Below are positions 8,542 to 18,346 of a stretch of DNA of 64,000 nt, piece after piece. Under the pieces are notes generated by a model. It was not told the origin of the DNA. It saw only the letters and a program-made list of their open reading frames with translations, and searched no databases. The translations under genes were made by a program, and so were the position numbers. This DNA is from Bradyrhizobium macuxiense (GTDB lineage: Bacteria; Pseudomonadota; Alphaproteobacteria; Rhizobiales; Xanthobacteraceae): contig NZ_LNCU01000088.1 of the NCBI RefSeq assembly GCF_001542415.1, positions 1-64,000 of the forward strand. Direction: 5' to 3'. Every line of letters starts with the position of its first letter. Position 1 is the first letter of the stretch.

Positions 8542-9201
8542 ATGAAGACGCAGGACGAAACGCTGGCGAGACTCGGTGCACGCATCCGCTCGCTGAGGGA
8601 GGAGCGCGGCATGAAACTGAAGGAGCTGGCCGACACCACCGGACTGTCCGACGCCTTCGTGTCGCGGCTCGAACGCGGACAGGTGTCGAGCTCCGTTGCC
8701 AATTTGATCCAGATCGCGCAGGCGCTCGAGGTTGGTGTCAGCGAGCTGTTCGCTGCGCCGCAGGACCAGTCGCGCAGTCACGTCACGGTGCATCGCCACG
8801 GCGACCATGGCGAAGACCAGAGCATTCCGAGCACCGGCTATCGCTGGCGATTGTTCGCGGGCGGCATGCCGAACGACGATCTCGAGGTGTTTCACCTCTC
8901 GTTCCCGCGCAAGAACCGGATGGACCTGATGGTGTCGCATCCGGGGCAGGAATATTGCTACGTGATCAGCGGCCGCATTCGTTTCCATGTCGGCGCCGAG
9001 GTGTTCGACCTCGCGCCGGGCGAAGGCATCTTCCTCAATTCCGAGCTGCCGCACCGCGCCGACAACATCAGCGAGGACGAAGCGCGCATCCTGATGGTGG
9101 TCGCGAAGTCGCCGCTGAAGGTCGAGCACTTCGACTGGTGGCGCGTGCCGAGCGCCGCCGCTCCGCCCCGATCAACCAAGAGCAAGCCCCAGGGAGACTG
9201 A
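8542..9201 (+). CDS. XRE-type regulator with C-terminal cupin
   Basis: From ATG at 8542 the protein has 219 residues. Residues about 8-65 are a helix-turn-helix of the lambda-repressor type ('LKELADTTGLSDAFVSRLER'). The C-terminal half is a cupin barrel ('HPGQEYCYVISGRIRFHVG', then 'LNSELPHRADN'), the usual plan of regulators such as PuuR, in which the cupin binds a small-molecule effector. A GGGAGAGGG purine stretch precedes this ATG; an in-frame TTG at 8506 is less likely. The gene diverges from the binding-protein pseudogene and is followed after 3 bases by a cupin gene. The effector is not predictable. Confidence 0.85.
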   Translation: MKTQDETLARLGARIRSLREERGMKLKELADTTGLSDAFVSRLERGQVSSSVANLIQIAQALEVGVSELFAAPQDQSRSHVTVHRHGDHGEDQSIPSTGYRWRLFAGGMPNDDLEVFHLSFPRKNRMDLMVSHPGQEYCYVISGRIRFHVGAEVFDLAPGEGIFLNSELPHRADNISEDEARILMVVAKSPLKVEHFDWWRVPSAAAPPRSTKSKPQGD

Positions 9202-9204
9202 TCC

Positions 9205-9641
9205 ATGCAGACGGCAACCGCGACCGGCAGGCACCTGCCCTACGAGGCGAAGCACATCGACGATGTGGAGTGGGAGACCATCCGCTGGCCCGGCGAGACC
9301 GGCAAGATGCTGTTCCATCCGCGGCCGGAGCGGCCGACCGAGCCGAACGCGGGCATCCTGCGGCTGGAGCCGGGCGCGCATCATCCGATCCACAATCACG
9401 AGTTCGCGCAGGTCTGGTACATCTGAGCGGCGAATTCAAGATCGACGACAATCTCTACACGCCGGGCACGATGATCTTCCATCCGGACCCGCATTTCGAA
9501 GGCAAGTTCGAGACCGCGACCGGCGGCGAGATCCTGATCGTGCAATATCCGGGCCCGAGCACCGGAGGACGGCCGATCTATGCTGGGCGCTTCAACATGG
9601 AGCAGCGCCGCGACGTCGCGGAAGAGCGGACCGATCTCTGA
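9205..9641 (+). pseudogene. Cupin-domain protein, frameshifted
   Basis: The first frame (9205-9426) reads 'MQTATATGRHLPYEAKHI' through 'HHPIHNHEFAQVWYI' and then meets TGA. The next frame continues directly with 'LSGEFKIDDNLYTPGTMIFH' to 'AEERTDL' at 9641. Restoring one C near 9423-9426 would give 'VWYILSGEF' and a continuous protein of about 145 residues. The cupin metal motif 'HNHE' is present. It lies 3 bases behind the XRE-cupin gene and probably formed one transcript with it. It may be an enzyme or sensor of the same pathway as the broken binding protein. A sequencing error is the alternative. Confidence 0.75.
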
Positions 9642-9836
9642 TCGCACCACCGCGGCCAATCCGTGCCCCATTGATCCCTGGGGATACCGCGATACCCTGG
9701 AAGCAGCTTGGGGAGAGCAGCCGAAGCATGCGATAGAGGGCGCAGGCCGCTCACCGAAGCATGCTGGTGCGTGAGCTCCAGGCCTTGGCGTGGGCTTCGT
9801 CGATGGATGGAGCCCGGCGGGTGAAGTGGATCGCGG

Positions 9837-10709
9837 ATGAAGCTTTTTATTTTCGGGCTGGGTTACTCGGCAACCTACATCGCGCAGCGACTGGCTGCGG
9901 GTGGCGCGGCCATCGCCGGCACGGTCCGCTCGCAGGTGAAAGCTGATCAGCTGTCCGGCTTGGGCTACGCGATGCGGCTGTCCGCGTCTGCCGAGCGCGA
10001 TGGGGCCGTCGCGCGCGAGCTTGCTGATAGCGACGCGGTTCTGGTCTCGGTGCCGCCGGACGCGCGCGGCGATCCCGCGCTTGAGGTCTATCGCGACGAT
10101 CTCGCGGCCGCCTCGCGCCTGCGCTGGATCGGTTATCTGTCGACGGTCGGGGTCTACGGCGATCGTGACGGCGGATGGGTCGATGAAGCGACGGTGCCGG
10201 TGCCGACGAGCGAGGCCTCGCATCGCCGACTTGACGTGGAACGGCAGTGGCAGCAGTTCGGTGACACGCACCACATTCTGGTCCACATCTTTCGCCTCGC
10301 GGGGATTTATGGCCCCGGCCGCAACCAGCTCGTTCAGCTCGCCGAAGGCAAGGCGCGACGGATCGTCAAGCCCGGACACGTGTTCAACCGGATCCACGTC
10401 GAGGACATCGCGCAGATAGTCGAGGCATCGCTCGGTCGGCCGCGGGCCGGCGCGATCTACAACGGCGCCGACGGCGCGCCCGCGCCGCCGCAGGATGTGG
10501 TGACGTTTGCCGCCAGCCTCTGCGGTGTCGCGCCGCCGCCGGAAATTCCCTATGAGTACGCGGAGCTGACGCCGATGTCGCAAAGTTTCTTCAGCGAATG
10601 CAAGCGCGTCCGCAACACGCTTCTGCGCGACGAACTCGGCGTTACGCTGCGCTATCCGAGCTTTCGCGAGGGCCTGACCGCCTTGCGCGCCGCAGGCGAC
10701 GGGCCGTGA
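9837..10709 (+). CDS. NAD(P)-dependent epimerase-like protein
   Basis: A 290-residue protein of the extended SDR/epimerase group, like YeeZ. It has the N-terminal nucleotide-binding motif 'FGLGYSATYIAQRLAAGG' (residues 5-22), 'YLSTVGVYGDRDG' (Ser/Tyr catalytic region, about 101-113), and 'HIFRLAGIYGPGRN' (about 150-163). The canonical YxxxK is poorly kept, as is common in this subgroup. It is probably a cytosolic protein acting on a nucleotide sugar or similar compound; the substrate is unknown. It is transcribed alone. The upstream 195 bases hold only a duplicated CCGAAGCATGC (9720 and 9755 regions). Confidence 0.75.
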   Translation: MKLFIFGLGYSATYIAQRLAAGGAAIAGTVRSQVKADQLSGLGYAMRLSASAERDGAVARELADSDAVLVSVPPDARGDPALEVYRDDLAAASRLRWIGYLSTVGVYGDRDGGWVDEATVPVPTSEASHRRLDVERQWQQFGDTHHILVHIFRLAGIYGPGRNQLVQLAEGKARRIVKPGHVFNRIHVEDIAQIVEASLGRPRAGAIYNGADGAPAPPQDVVTFAASLCGVAPPPEIPYEYAELTPMSQSFFSECKRVRNTLLRDELGVTLRYPSFREGLTALRAAGDGP

Positions 10710-10996
10710 GCCGCGTGCGATCCACCGTTCACCGCGCAGCGGTGCGCGGCTGAAGCGGGAGCCTCTGTGTTTTCGATCGAGCCGGAGGTTCGTGCATGGA
10801 CAACGTGACGGCGAAATGTGGAGCGAGGCGTACTCCGCCTCAATTTCTCCTTGGCGCAGCCGAATAATGCGCTCCCCGGCACGCCCGTGCCGAAGCGACA
10901 ATGAAGCACATTCGACATGCGCTACTTGATGATCGCGAGTTCAGTTTCCTTCCGGTCGAGCGCGCAACAACAAGAAAATCAAAGGGGCGTCTGCCT

Positions 10997-12181
10997 ATGT
11001 CCTTCAAGCAATCCGCGATTTGGTCTGTTTCTCTTCTCATTTGCCTCGCTGCCGTCCCGCTTCATGCACAGAACCCGGCACCGTCGAAGCCGGATGAACC
11101 TGCGGCCCAGGCCAACGCCAACATGCCGGATGCGTGCAAACTGTTGACGCAAGGCGATCTCGAAGCGCTGTTTCCCGGCAGGCCGGTCGCCAGCAAGGGT
11201 CCCACCTTGAGCCCGATCTACAAAGGCCCGCAGTACAGCGAGAGCTGCATGTACACGGTCAGGGTGCCAAGCCCGACCTCAAGGGCGGAGCTGACCAAAT
11301 TTGCCACGATCACGGTCGTGCAATATGGCGGCGACAGCGATGGTCCGCACGCCTCGAATGCGACCTTCGCGTCGATGCGTTCGATGCGTGAAAAGGTCGA
11401 TGCCGACCAGAAACTCAACTACCGGACCGATCCGCTCTCCGGTATCGGCGACGAAGCGTTCGTGGAAACCTCGCCTTCGGTCGTCAAGGTGTATGTGCGC
11501 AAGGGCGACCTGATCTATGTCGTCAATCTCGACGTCTACTCGCCGCAGTCGCAGCCGAATGTCGTCGCCCTCGCCACGCAGGCGGCCAAGCGATGGAAGC
11601 CCGGGGCCGGCATGATCGAGGCCGCGACGCCGATTGCCGCAAACGGCGGCGTCGATATTCCCGACGATACGCGGACCTCCTCGGTTGCGCCCGTGGACCA
11701 GTGGCCGGATGCCTGTGCGCTGCTGGCGCCCGAAGACGTCCGCGCGATCTTCGGCGACATGAAGATCGATCCGCCGCGCAAGACGATGGGCCAGATCAAG
11801 TATGAATCGCGCATCGACCACGTCGAGGCCTTGCCCAAGCCGATCCGTTGCGTCTACCAAACCAGCCGGACCGATATGGTCAATGGCGAAAAACGCTTCG
11901 TGGTGCACGACGTCACCCTGATCGTCTCCAACATGGCGGCGAACGACGACATATCGAAGAAGTTCTATCAGGTGGTGCGCAAGACCGGCGATGCCAAGAC
12001 CGACGTTGCCGGGCTTGGCGACGAAGCGAGCATCAACGTCATGAACTCGATCTATATCCGCAAGGGACGGCTCGTCATCGAGGTTCGGGTCGGTGGCGAG
12101 GACCGCGATCGTGATCTGCATGACGACGCCACCCGGCGCGTCAACGAGCTCGCCAAGCTGGTGTCTGCAAAGATGCCTTGA
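10997..12181 (+). CDS. Exported protein with two similar domains, unknown function
   Basis: From ATG at 10997 the protein has 394 residues and a signal peptide ending near 'AVPLHAQNP'. The mature part contains two related modules, each opening with the same pattern: 'MPDACKLLTQGDLEALFPG' early in the protein and 'WPDACALLAPEDVRAIFGD' in the middle. Each is followed by a Cys-containing strand region ('SESCMYTVRV', 'PIRCVYQTSR') and ends in 'GDEAFVE' or 'GDEASIN' and 'IRKGRLVIEVRV'. This indicates internal duplication with a conserved Cys pair per module. I do not recognise a named family. It probably sits in the periplasm. It is convergent with the PepSY gene. Confidence 0.7.
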   Translation: MSFKQSAIWSVSLLICLAAVPLHAQNPAPSKPDEPAAQANANMPDACKLLTQGDLEALFPGRPVASKGPTLSPIYKGPQYSESCMYTVRVPSPTSRAELTKFATITVVQYGGDSDGPHASNATFASMRSMREKVDADQKLNYRTDPLSGIGDEAFVETSPSVVKVYVRKGDLIYVVNLDVYSPQSQPNVVALATQAAKRWKPGAGMIEAATPIAANGGVDIPDDTRTSSVAPVDQWPDACALLAPEDVRAIFGDMKIDPPRKTMGQIKYESRIDHVEALPKPIRCVYQTSRTDMVNGEKRFVVHDVTLIVSNMAANDDISKKFYQVVRKTGDAKTDVAGLGDEASINVMNSIYIRKGRLVIEVRVGGEDRDRDLHDDATRRVNELAKLVSAKMP

Positions 12182-12215
12182 GCCGTGAAGAGGCGGCCAT
12201 AGGAGCCAATGCGCC

Positions 12216-13412
12216 TCATTCGCCCGGAACGAGGCTTGCGATCGCTGGCCGTGCGAGGCCGCGATGTCTGCGGCGCGACAAATAGAGCAGGAAGCCCGTC
12301 ACCGTGAACAGCGGCATCAGCGCCGCGGCCAGCATGAAGGCGAGCTTGCCTGGCCATCCCAGGATGGCGCCGCGGTGGATATCGAGCACGCCCGCGAGGA
12401 CGCGCTCGCCGAGCGTCTTGTCGGCGTAGAGGTCCGCCGATACCAGGCGGCCGGTGACGGCATCGATGCGGAATTCGTCACGCACGCTCTCGAGCGTCGA
12501 GTCCGGCGCCCACGACCTGACCCGCACGACCGTGCCGGCGCCGGCGGGCAGCGTCAGCAGGGCTCTTGCATAGCGATTGCCCTCTTCGTGCAGGAACGTC
12601 GACCAGACGAGATCGAAGGCGAGTGGCTTGGCGTCGGCCTTGCCGGTGGTCTTGGCGGTGGCGTCAGCCGCACCGCGCGATGGCTTGGGCTGCATCGTCG
12701 TGGTCGGGGGACGCGCGAGCAGCCAGTTGGCGCCGGCCTTGTACCATTCGAACGAATACCACAGGCCGGTCAGCGTGATCACCAGATAGATCGGCAGCAC
12801 CCAGGTGCCGATCACGGCGTGCAGCGAGCGATGCAGCCCACGGCCGCGCAGCGCCAGATTGGGCTTCAGCCACATCTTCACGCTGCGGGCGCGATGCGGC
12901 CAGCGCAGCACGAGGCCGGTGATCAGCATTACGATCAGGCAGATCGCGGCGGTGCCGGTGATCTTGCGGCCATAGCCGTTGCCGTCGCCAGGCAGCAGCA
13001 GCCAGCGATGCAGCTTGCGGACGATGGCAAAGAACGCCTCACCGCGCGGCGAGCCGAGCACGTGTCCGTCATAGGGATCGACATAGACCGAGAGTGGCCG
13101 CGCGCCGCCTTCGTCCCGGGCGAACCGGAGCCGCACCGCGGCGGACGGATCGCTCGACATCGTCACCGCCGAGACTTTGCCGCTCTCGCCAGCGGCCTGC
13201 AGGTGCGCGACCAGCTCATCCGGCGTCAGCCGTCGCGTGGCGCTGGCGTCGACGCGCATGATGTCCTTGTTCAGGCCAGCCTCGATCTCGTCCTCGAAGC
13301 TCATCGTTGCGCCGGTGATCCCCACCACGGCCCACAGCAGCGCCAGCGCGAGGCCGGCGATGGAATGGACCTGGAGCAGTGCGGCGTTGATGGGACGTCG
13401 CAGCTCACTCAT
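12216..13412 (-). CDS. PepSY-associated membrane protein, iron uptake
   Basis: A 398-residue PiuB-like inner-membrane protein. A first membrane segment lies at 'AGLALALLWAVVGITGAT' (about 18-35), followed by a periplasmic PepSY region, then membrane segments near 'TAAICLIVMLITGLVLRW', 'VLPIYLVITLTGLWYS' and a final one near 'AFMLAAALMPLFTVTGFLL'. Conserved His residues (as in 'LHRWLLLPG' and 'LLQVHSIAG') are typical of the family, some members of which are thought to reduce siderophore iron. It overlaps the iron-binding-protein gene by 8 bases and is the last gene of a leftward iron operon. Confidence 0.85.
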   Translation of the reverse strand: MSELRRPINAALLQVHSIAGLALALLWAVVGITGATMSFEDEIEAGLNKDIMRVDASATRRLTPDELVAHLQAAGESGKVSAVTMSSDPSAAVRLRFARDEGGARPLSVYVDPYDGHVLGSPRGEAFFAIVRKLHRWLLLPGDGNGYGRKITGTAAICLIVMLITGLVLRWPHRARSVKMWLKPNLALRGRGLHRSLHAVIGTWVLPIYLVITLTGLWYSFEWYKAGANWLLARPPTTTMQPKPSRGAADATAKTTGKADAKPLAFDLVWSTFLHEEGNRYARALLTLPAGAGTVVRVRSWAPDSTLESVRDEFRIDAVTGRLVSADLYADKTLGERVLAGVLDIHRGAILGWPGKLAFMLAAALMPLFTVTGFLLYLSRRRHRGLARPAIASLVPGE

Positions 13413-14430
13413 CGAAGCCGACCTTCCTGATCAGCGCTATCGCGGCCTGCTGATGCGCGGCGATCTGGTCGATCGGCAGCGCATCGGGCGGGAACGACCC
13501 GATCTCGTCGAGGATCGGATGCCGCTCGGCCGCCGCGACCAGCGGATATTCGATCTCGGCGGCGGCGAAGATCGTCTGCGCCGCCGGCGTGAGGAGAAAT
13601 TCGATGAACCGTTGCGCGGCCGCCAGGTGGGGCGCATGTTTTGCGATCGCCACGCCCGTCAGGTTGACCTGAGTGCCGCCACCTTTGAATGTGGTCGGCA
13701 CCGCCTTGACGGTCTCGGCCCATGCCCGCCAGTCGGCGCCGTCGCGGCCGTCACGCAGCTGCGCGAGCGCAACCGTGTTGCCGATGCCGATCTCGCAGGT
13801 TCCTTTCGCGATCTCGCGGATCACGTCATTGTCCTTGCCGTCGGGCTTGCGCGCGAGATTGGCCTTCAGGTCGTTGAGCCAGGCCTCCGTCGCCTCGAGG
13901 CCGTGATGGGCGAGGTAGGCCGCGACCAGCGCGACATTGTTCTGGTGCTCGACCGAGCGCATGCACAGCTTGCCGCGCCATTTGGGATCGGCGAGATCCT
14001 CATAGTCGATCGCGGCAAGTGGATCGGTCTTGCGCGCCATCACCACGCGCGGACGAAGAACAAGCGCGATCCACTGCGAACCGCCGCCGCGCAGGTTCGG
14101 CGGCACCGCCTGATCGACCTGTGACGATGCGAAGCCTTGCGTCAGTCCGCGGTTGGCGAGCTGCGCGGTCTTGTCGAGGCCGATGGTCAGCAGGACATCG
14201 GCAGGCGATGCGTCGCCTTCGGCCGTCAGACGTTTGACCAGGCTGTCCCCGATGAAGACGGTCTTGACCCCGATGCCGCTCGCCTCGGTGAAGGCCGCGG
14301 TCACCGGTTCGAGCAGCTTGGCCTCGCGGGTCGCGTAGAGCGTGATCTCGTCGGCGCGGACCGCCGTGCAGCCGACGATGGCCGACGCCAGCGCGGCCAG
14401 CAACCCGATCGCTGTCCGCGCTGTGCCCAT
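13405..14430 (-). CDS. Periplasmic iron(III)-binding protein, FutA/AfuA type
   Basis: A 341-residue protein with a signal peptide ending 'CTAVRADE'. The mature protein has the type 2 periplasmic-binding fold with 'ITLYATREAKLLEPVTAAF' at the N terminus, 'PADVLLTIGLDKTAQLANRG' and 'DLADPKWRGKLCMR', all characteristic of ferric-iron binding proteins. No permease or ATPase is adjacent, so it would have to work with a transporter encoded elsewhere. It starts one base after the stop of the TonB receptor frame and overlaps the PepSY gene, so the three genes form one leftward operon. Confidence 0.88.
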   Translation of the reverse strand: MGTARTAIGLLAALASAIVGCTAVRADEITLYATREAKLLEPVTAAFTEASGIGVKTVFIGDSLVKRLTAEGDASPADVLLTIGLDKTAQLANRGLTQGFASSQVDQAVPPNLRGGGSQWIALVLRPRVVMARKTDPLAAIDYEDLADPKWRGKLCMRSVEHQNNVALVAAYLAHHGLEATEAWLNDLKANLARKPDGKDNDVIREIAKGTCEIGIGNTVALAQLRDGRDGADWRAWAETVKAVPTTFKGGGTQVNLTGVAIAKHAPHLAAAQRFIEFLLTPAAQTIFAAAEIEYPLVAAAERHPILDEIGSFPPDALPIDQIAAHQQAAIALIRKVGFDE

Positions 14431-14431
14431 G

Positions 14432-16777
14432 CTAGAATTTCACCGTCGCCGACAGCGAGAAGCGCCGCGCGTCGCCCATGGCCACGGCCAGGTTGCTGAC
14501 GGCGGAGGGATAGTAGACGGTGTCGAACAGGTTCTTGACGTTGAACTGGTAGATCACCGGCAGAGTTTCGTACTGCGTCTCATAGGTCGCGAAGACGTCA
14601 GCGACCGTATAGGACGGCAGCATGAAGGTGTTTGCGGCGTCGCCGGCGCGGTCGCCGACATAGCGCGCGCCGCCGCCGAGGCGCATCCGGCCGGGCAGGG
14701 CCGTGCCGAAATCGTAGACGAGATAGAGCGAGGCCGTGTTCATCGCGACGTTCTGCAGCCGGTTGCCCGCATAGGTCGGATCCTCGGTCACCCGGGCGTC
14801 GGTATAGCCGTAGCTGCCGATCATGCTCCAGTTGTCGGTCAGGCGTCCGGTGACGTCGACCTCGATGCCGCGCGAGCGTGCCTTGCCTGCGGTCGTGTAC
14901 ACGTTGAGGCCGGTCGTGGTGTCGAGCTGGCTGACCAGCACGTTGCTCTTGTCGATGTCGTAGAGGGCGACCGTTCCGGAGAGCCGCTTGTTGAGATCGA
15001 ACTTGACGCCGGTCTCGTACTGCACGCCCTCTTCGGGTGCGATGTTCGAGCCGAGCACCACGCCGCCGCCGTTGCTCAAGGGAGCGATCGTCGAGTTCGG
15101 CTTCAGCGATTGAGTGTAGCTCGCATACAGCGACACCTGGTCGGTGAGCTTGAGAATGACGCCGCCGAGCGGCAGCACCTGGTCCGCGGAGACGTTGGTG
15201 TTGGTGATGAAGGGCCGGCCCTTGCCGGCGATCTGCTCGTAATCCATGTAGCGCACGCCGCCGACCAGCGCGAACCGCTCGGTCAGATGCAACGTGTCCT
15301 GGAAGAACAGCGACCACTGGCCGAGCTTGTCGGTCTGTGCGCTGTCGCTGGCGGACACCGTCGTGCCGGGCGTGACCAATCCATAGACCGGATTGTAGAA
15401 ATTGAAGCTCGGTGTCGCCTGCCGGATCAAATTGTCGCGGTAGATCGTGCGGTACTGGCCGTCGCCGCCGAACACCACCTCGTTGCGCATGTTGCCGAGC
15501 CAGACATTGCCCTGCAAATAGGAGGTGCCGTAGCTGACATTGCTGAGCGAGCCCCACGTGCCGTCATTGCTGCGCGTCTCGACGCCGGTCTTGGTATTGA
15601 AGCCGGTGATTCGGAGCTGGTTCGCGCTGAAGGTCTCGGTGTTGTAGCTATAGGCGGCAAAAACCTTCCAATCCTGGTTCAGGCGATGCTCGACCGAGGC
15701 CTGCATCAGGTCGGAGGTGCCCCACATGTTGTTGAAGAGTTCGTCGAGCCTTCGTGTCGCGGGGATCGCCAGCGGTGCCTTCGTTACGGGATCGAAAGCG
15801 GTGCCGCGATCGAAGGGGGTGATGAATTCGCGATGCACGTAGTTGAGCTGTACCGTGGTGTTGTCGCCGTACCATGCGAGCGACGGCGCAACCAGCATCT
15901 CGCGGTGACGGCCGAAATTCCGCCAGTAGTCCTCGCTCACGCCATAGCCGATGAAGCGATAGGCGAGGCCGCCGTCGCCGATCGGGCCGGTGACGTCGAT
16001 TGTGCCGTCGGCGCCGGTCCTGGAATTGGCGTAGGTCGAACCGAGCAAAGTGACCTAGCCGTGCTGATAAAGCTCGGGGCGCTTGCTGATCGTGTTGACG
16101 ATGCCGCCGGGATCCATGATGCCGTAGAGCAGCGATGCCGGACCTTTCAATACCTCGACGCTCTCGACCGAGGGATTGAAGCTGCGGCCCTGCACCAGCG
16201 GCATGCCGTTGCGCATGATCGAGCCGTCGCGATTGTCGCCGAAACCGCGGCGGATCACGGCATCCTGGGTGCCGGCCAGCGTGTTGGTCTGGGTGATGCC
16301 GCTGATATTGATCAGCGCGTCATCGATGTTGCGCGGCAGCTGATCCTTCAGCACCTGCTCGGGCACGATGTTGACCGCTTGCGAGGTGTCGAGCGGCGAG
16401 GCGCCGCTGCGCAGCGTGGTCGAGCTTGGCATCGCGCGATAGCCGAGCTTGGCCTGGTTCAGTGCGGCGGCCGCGGCGGCGGCGCGCTCCGACGGCGTCG
16501 GCGGTGCCGGCTGGGCATTGCGGTTGCGTTGGCGGGCTGCTGCCGCGGCTTGCGTCCGCTGCGCCGATCTCGCCGCCGCAGTTGCGGGCTTGCGCTTTTG
16601 CGTCGGCGATTCCACCGTGACGGGTGGCAGCGCAACGCTCGATTGCGCGTTCGCTGCTGTCGCCGCGGAGGAGAGATCGGCGAGCAGGAAGGCTGCGCCG
16701 ATCAGCAGATGGGTACGGCCCTTGTCGGCAGGGGTTCGATGGTCTCCGACAAGCCGGCCATCCGCGTTGACAGTCAC
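14432..16777 (-). pseudogene. TonB-dependent siderophore receptor with in-frame amber codon
   Basis: The frame runs 16777 to 14432 with one TAG at 16055-16057 (CTA on the plus strand), so the reading frame itself is not shifted. Before the stop: signal peptide, a proline-rich linker and the plug domain ('AVNIVPEQVLKDQLPRNIDD'). After it: the beta-barrel, including 'ITPFDRGTAFDPVTKAPLAI' and a C-terminal strand ending 'FSLSATVKF' typical of outer-membrane proteins. The total of about 780 residues fits ferric-siderophore receptors of the FhuA/FoxA group. A CAG-to-TAG change after 'ELYQHG' would explain the stop. It heads an operon with an iron-binding protein and a PepSY protein. Confidence 0.85.
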
Positions 16778-17107
16778 TTCCGATACTTCCAGTCAGCAAG
16801 AACATTCGTGCCGTGGCCTCTAGCAGCCACCGCGCGTGAAAAGAACTGGACTGGACTTGAATCTCTCTAAGATGGGCGATGGCGCAGACTGGTTTGCGCG
16901 GCACATCTCACGACGTGTCGACGAGCCGGCGTGGATTGCATGCTCGGCGCTTCACGACGATCGGCGAGCGGCATCGCGCGCTACTGCGTCAAACGGTCGC
17001 GCTGTGTCATCCGCGCCTGCGACGTCTTTCAGCTCAGCTACACAGATATCTCGCCCGCGAAGCGGCGCGGTTACCCCTGCAACACCGCGCGCCGCGCGAT
17101 CAGCATG
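16778..17107. other. Intergenic region upstream of the receptor
   Basis: No gene recognised. It should contain the promoter of the leftward siderophore-receptor operon. I looked for Fur-, RirA- or Irr-type palindromes and found no convincing one. Confidence 0.4.
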
Positions 17108-17341
17108 TCATGACATTTCCAGGCAGACAGGCGTCGAACTGACCGTTCCCGCGCTCACACCGTCGCGCGCCATCGTTTCGATGGTGGTCCAGTTCTCGCG
17201 GAAAATCCGCGTCGCCTCGTTGGCGCTGTCGGTCTGGATCGTCAGGCTACACGCGCGTCTCGCGCCATTGCTTGCGAGCTGGAAATGGAAAACGAATCCG
17301 GACGACTCCGCATTTCGCGCGCCTAACGGTCCCTGTTGCAT
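17108..17341 (-). CDS. Small hypothetical protein
   Basis: From ATG at 17341 this gives 77 residues. The segment 'SLTIQTDSANEATRIFRENW' followed by 'TTIETMARDG' has the codon pattern of real genes here (G/C at most third positions) and looks like a compact alpha/beta sequence. No family recognised. It stands alone, divergent from the DUF417 gene. Confidence is limited because of its size. Confidence 0.4.
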   Translation of the reverse strand: MQQGPLGARNAESSGFVFHFQLASNGARRACSLTIQTDSANEATRIFRENWTTIETMARDGVSAGTVSSTPVCLEMS

Positions 17342-17665
17342 GAAGACACTTCCCCGAATTGCCTTGTTTGCGTCCCACCCGTAGGCAGGATTGGGCCGTG
17401 ATGAGGCGCAGTCGTGATTCACAAACCTGTAATCTGCGAGATTGCGCATTTTGTTCGGCGGTGTTGCCGGGATTCAACACGACGTGGAACTTTGCGGCAC
17501 CGGAACACGTCACCGGTCGCCCGGCGTTCGATCACCTCGTCTGCACCCGATCGTGAAGGCGGTGGTCGTGCCCTGCGCGTAACGGGCGTGCACCGCGCTG
17601 CGTAGACCTGCCACGAGCGCCGTACGACGCGGCGTTCGAGGTGATCGCAGCAGGGAATCGTCCGC
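17342..17665. other. Divergent intergenic region
   Basis: No gene seen. It probably contains the promoters of the small leftward gene and of the rightward DUF417 gene. No clear operator or repeat was noticed. Confidence 0.35.
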
Positions 17666-18196
17666 ATGAAGCAGTCTTTCAATATCGCCGAGACGGGCGA
17701 AGGATCCTATCGTCCGCTCGCGATCCTGCGCTGGGTCATGGTTGTCATCTTTGTGTCATTCGGTATGCAGAAGTTCACGCTGCAGTCGGCCCAGGGCATC
17801 GTCCAGTTCATCAGCAACAGCCCGTTCATCTCATGGCTATCGGTGTTCGGCCTGAGGGGAGAAGCCTATGTGCTTGGCGTCGCCGAGCTCGGCATCGCCG
17901 TGCTGCTTGCTGCCGGCGCCTTCAGCCCGATCGTGTCGGCGATCGGTTCGCTCATGGGGGTGATCACCTTCGCGGTGACATGGTCTTTCTTCTTCACGAC
18001 GCCGGGCGTCGTGAAATGGAGCCTATCGACGGACCCGATGGCCTGGAACCTGACCGGAGAATTCCTTTTCAAGGACATCGTGCTGCTCTGCGTCTGCCTC
18101 GTGTTGCTACTGGCGTCGCTGCCGCGCCCCATCGTCGGATTGCGCACCGCGCAGGCCGCGCGCCGGTCAGATCGGGGTACCGTCACATCTGGTTAA
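17666..18196 (+). CDS. DUF417 (YkgB/RclC-type) membrane protein
   Basis: A 176-residue inner-membrane protein with about four membrane segments: 'WVMVVIFVSFGMQKF', 'GVAELGIAVLLAAGAF', 'AIGSLMGVITFAVTWSFFF' and 'IVLLCVCLVLLLASL'. The pattern 'FGMQKFT' and the hydrophobic plan match the DUF417 family, which includes E. coli YkgB (RclC), linked to resistance to reactive chlorine. The exact function is unknown. The first residues are in frame with ATG at 17666. No partner gene of the Rcl system is adjacent. Confidence 0.8.
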   Translation: MKQSFNIAETGEGSYRPLAILRWVMVVIFVSFGMQKFTLQSAQGIVQFISNSPFISWLSVFGLRGEAYVLGVAELGIAVLLAAGAFSPIVSAIGSLMGVITFAVTWSFFFTTPGVVKWSLSTDPMAWNLTGEFLFKDIVLLCVCLVLLLASLPRPIVGLRTAQAARRSDRGTVTSG

Positions 18197-18346
18197 TCCA
18201 CGCTGAATTGCGGCAGCGCCAATCGCTGTATCCGGCACCTGAGGGGATGGGCCCCGATACAGGGCCTCCTGTTGCTCGAATTCATGAGGTCGCTGCAACC
18301 TTCGATTGACGAATTGTTGCTAATTGGACGTCTTCCCAATTGGGAG

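Noticed and set aside
10825-10841. GAGGCG/CGCCTC hairpin as terminator of the epimerase gene
   Set aside because: Only a 6-base stem, over 100 bases from the stop codon and without a T run.
14342-16870. Long plus-strand open frame of over 800 codons
   Set aside because: It is antisense to the TonB receptor and the end of the binding-protein gene. It lacks any domain and is explained by the GC-rich codon pattern of the real genes.
16778-17107. Fur, RirA or Irr box in front of the siderophore receptor
   Set aside because: I found no sequence close enough to the known consensus motifs.
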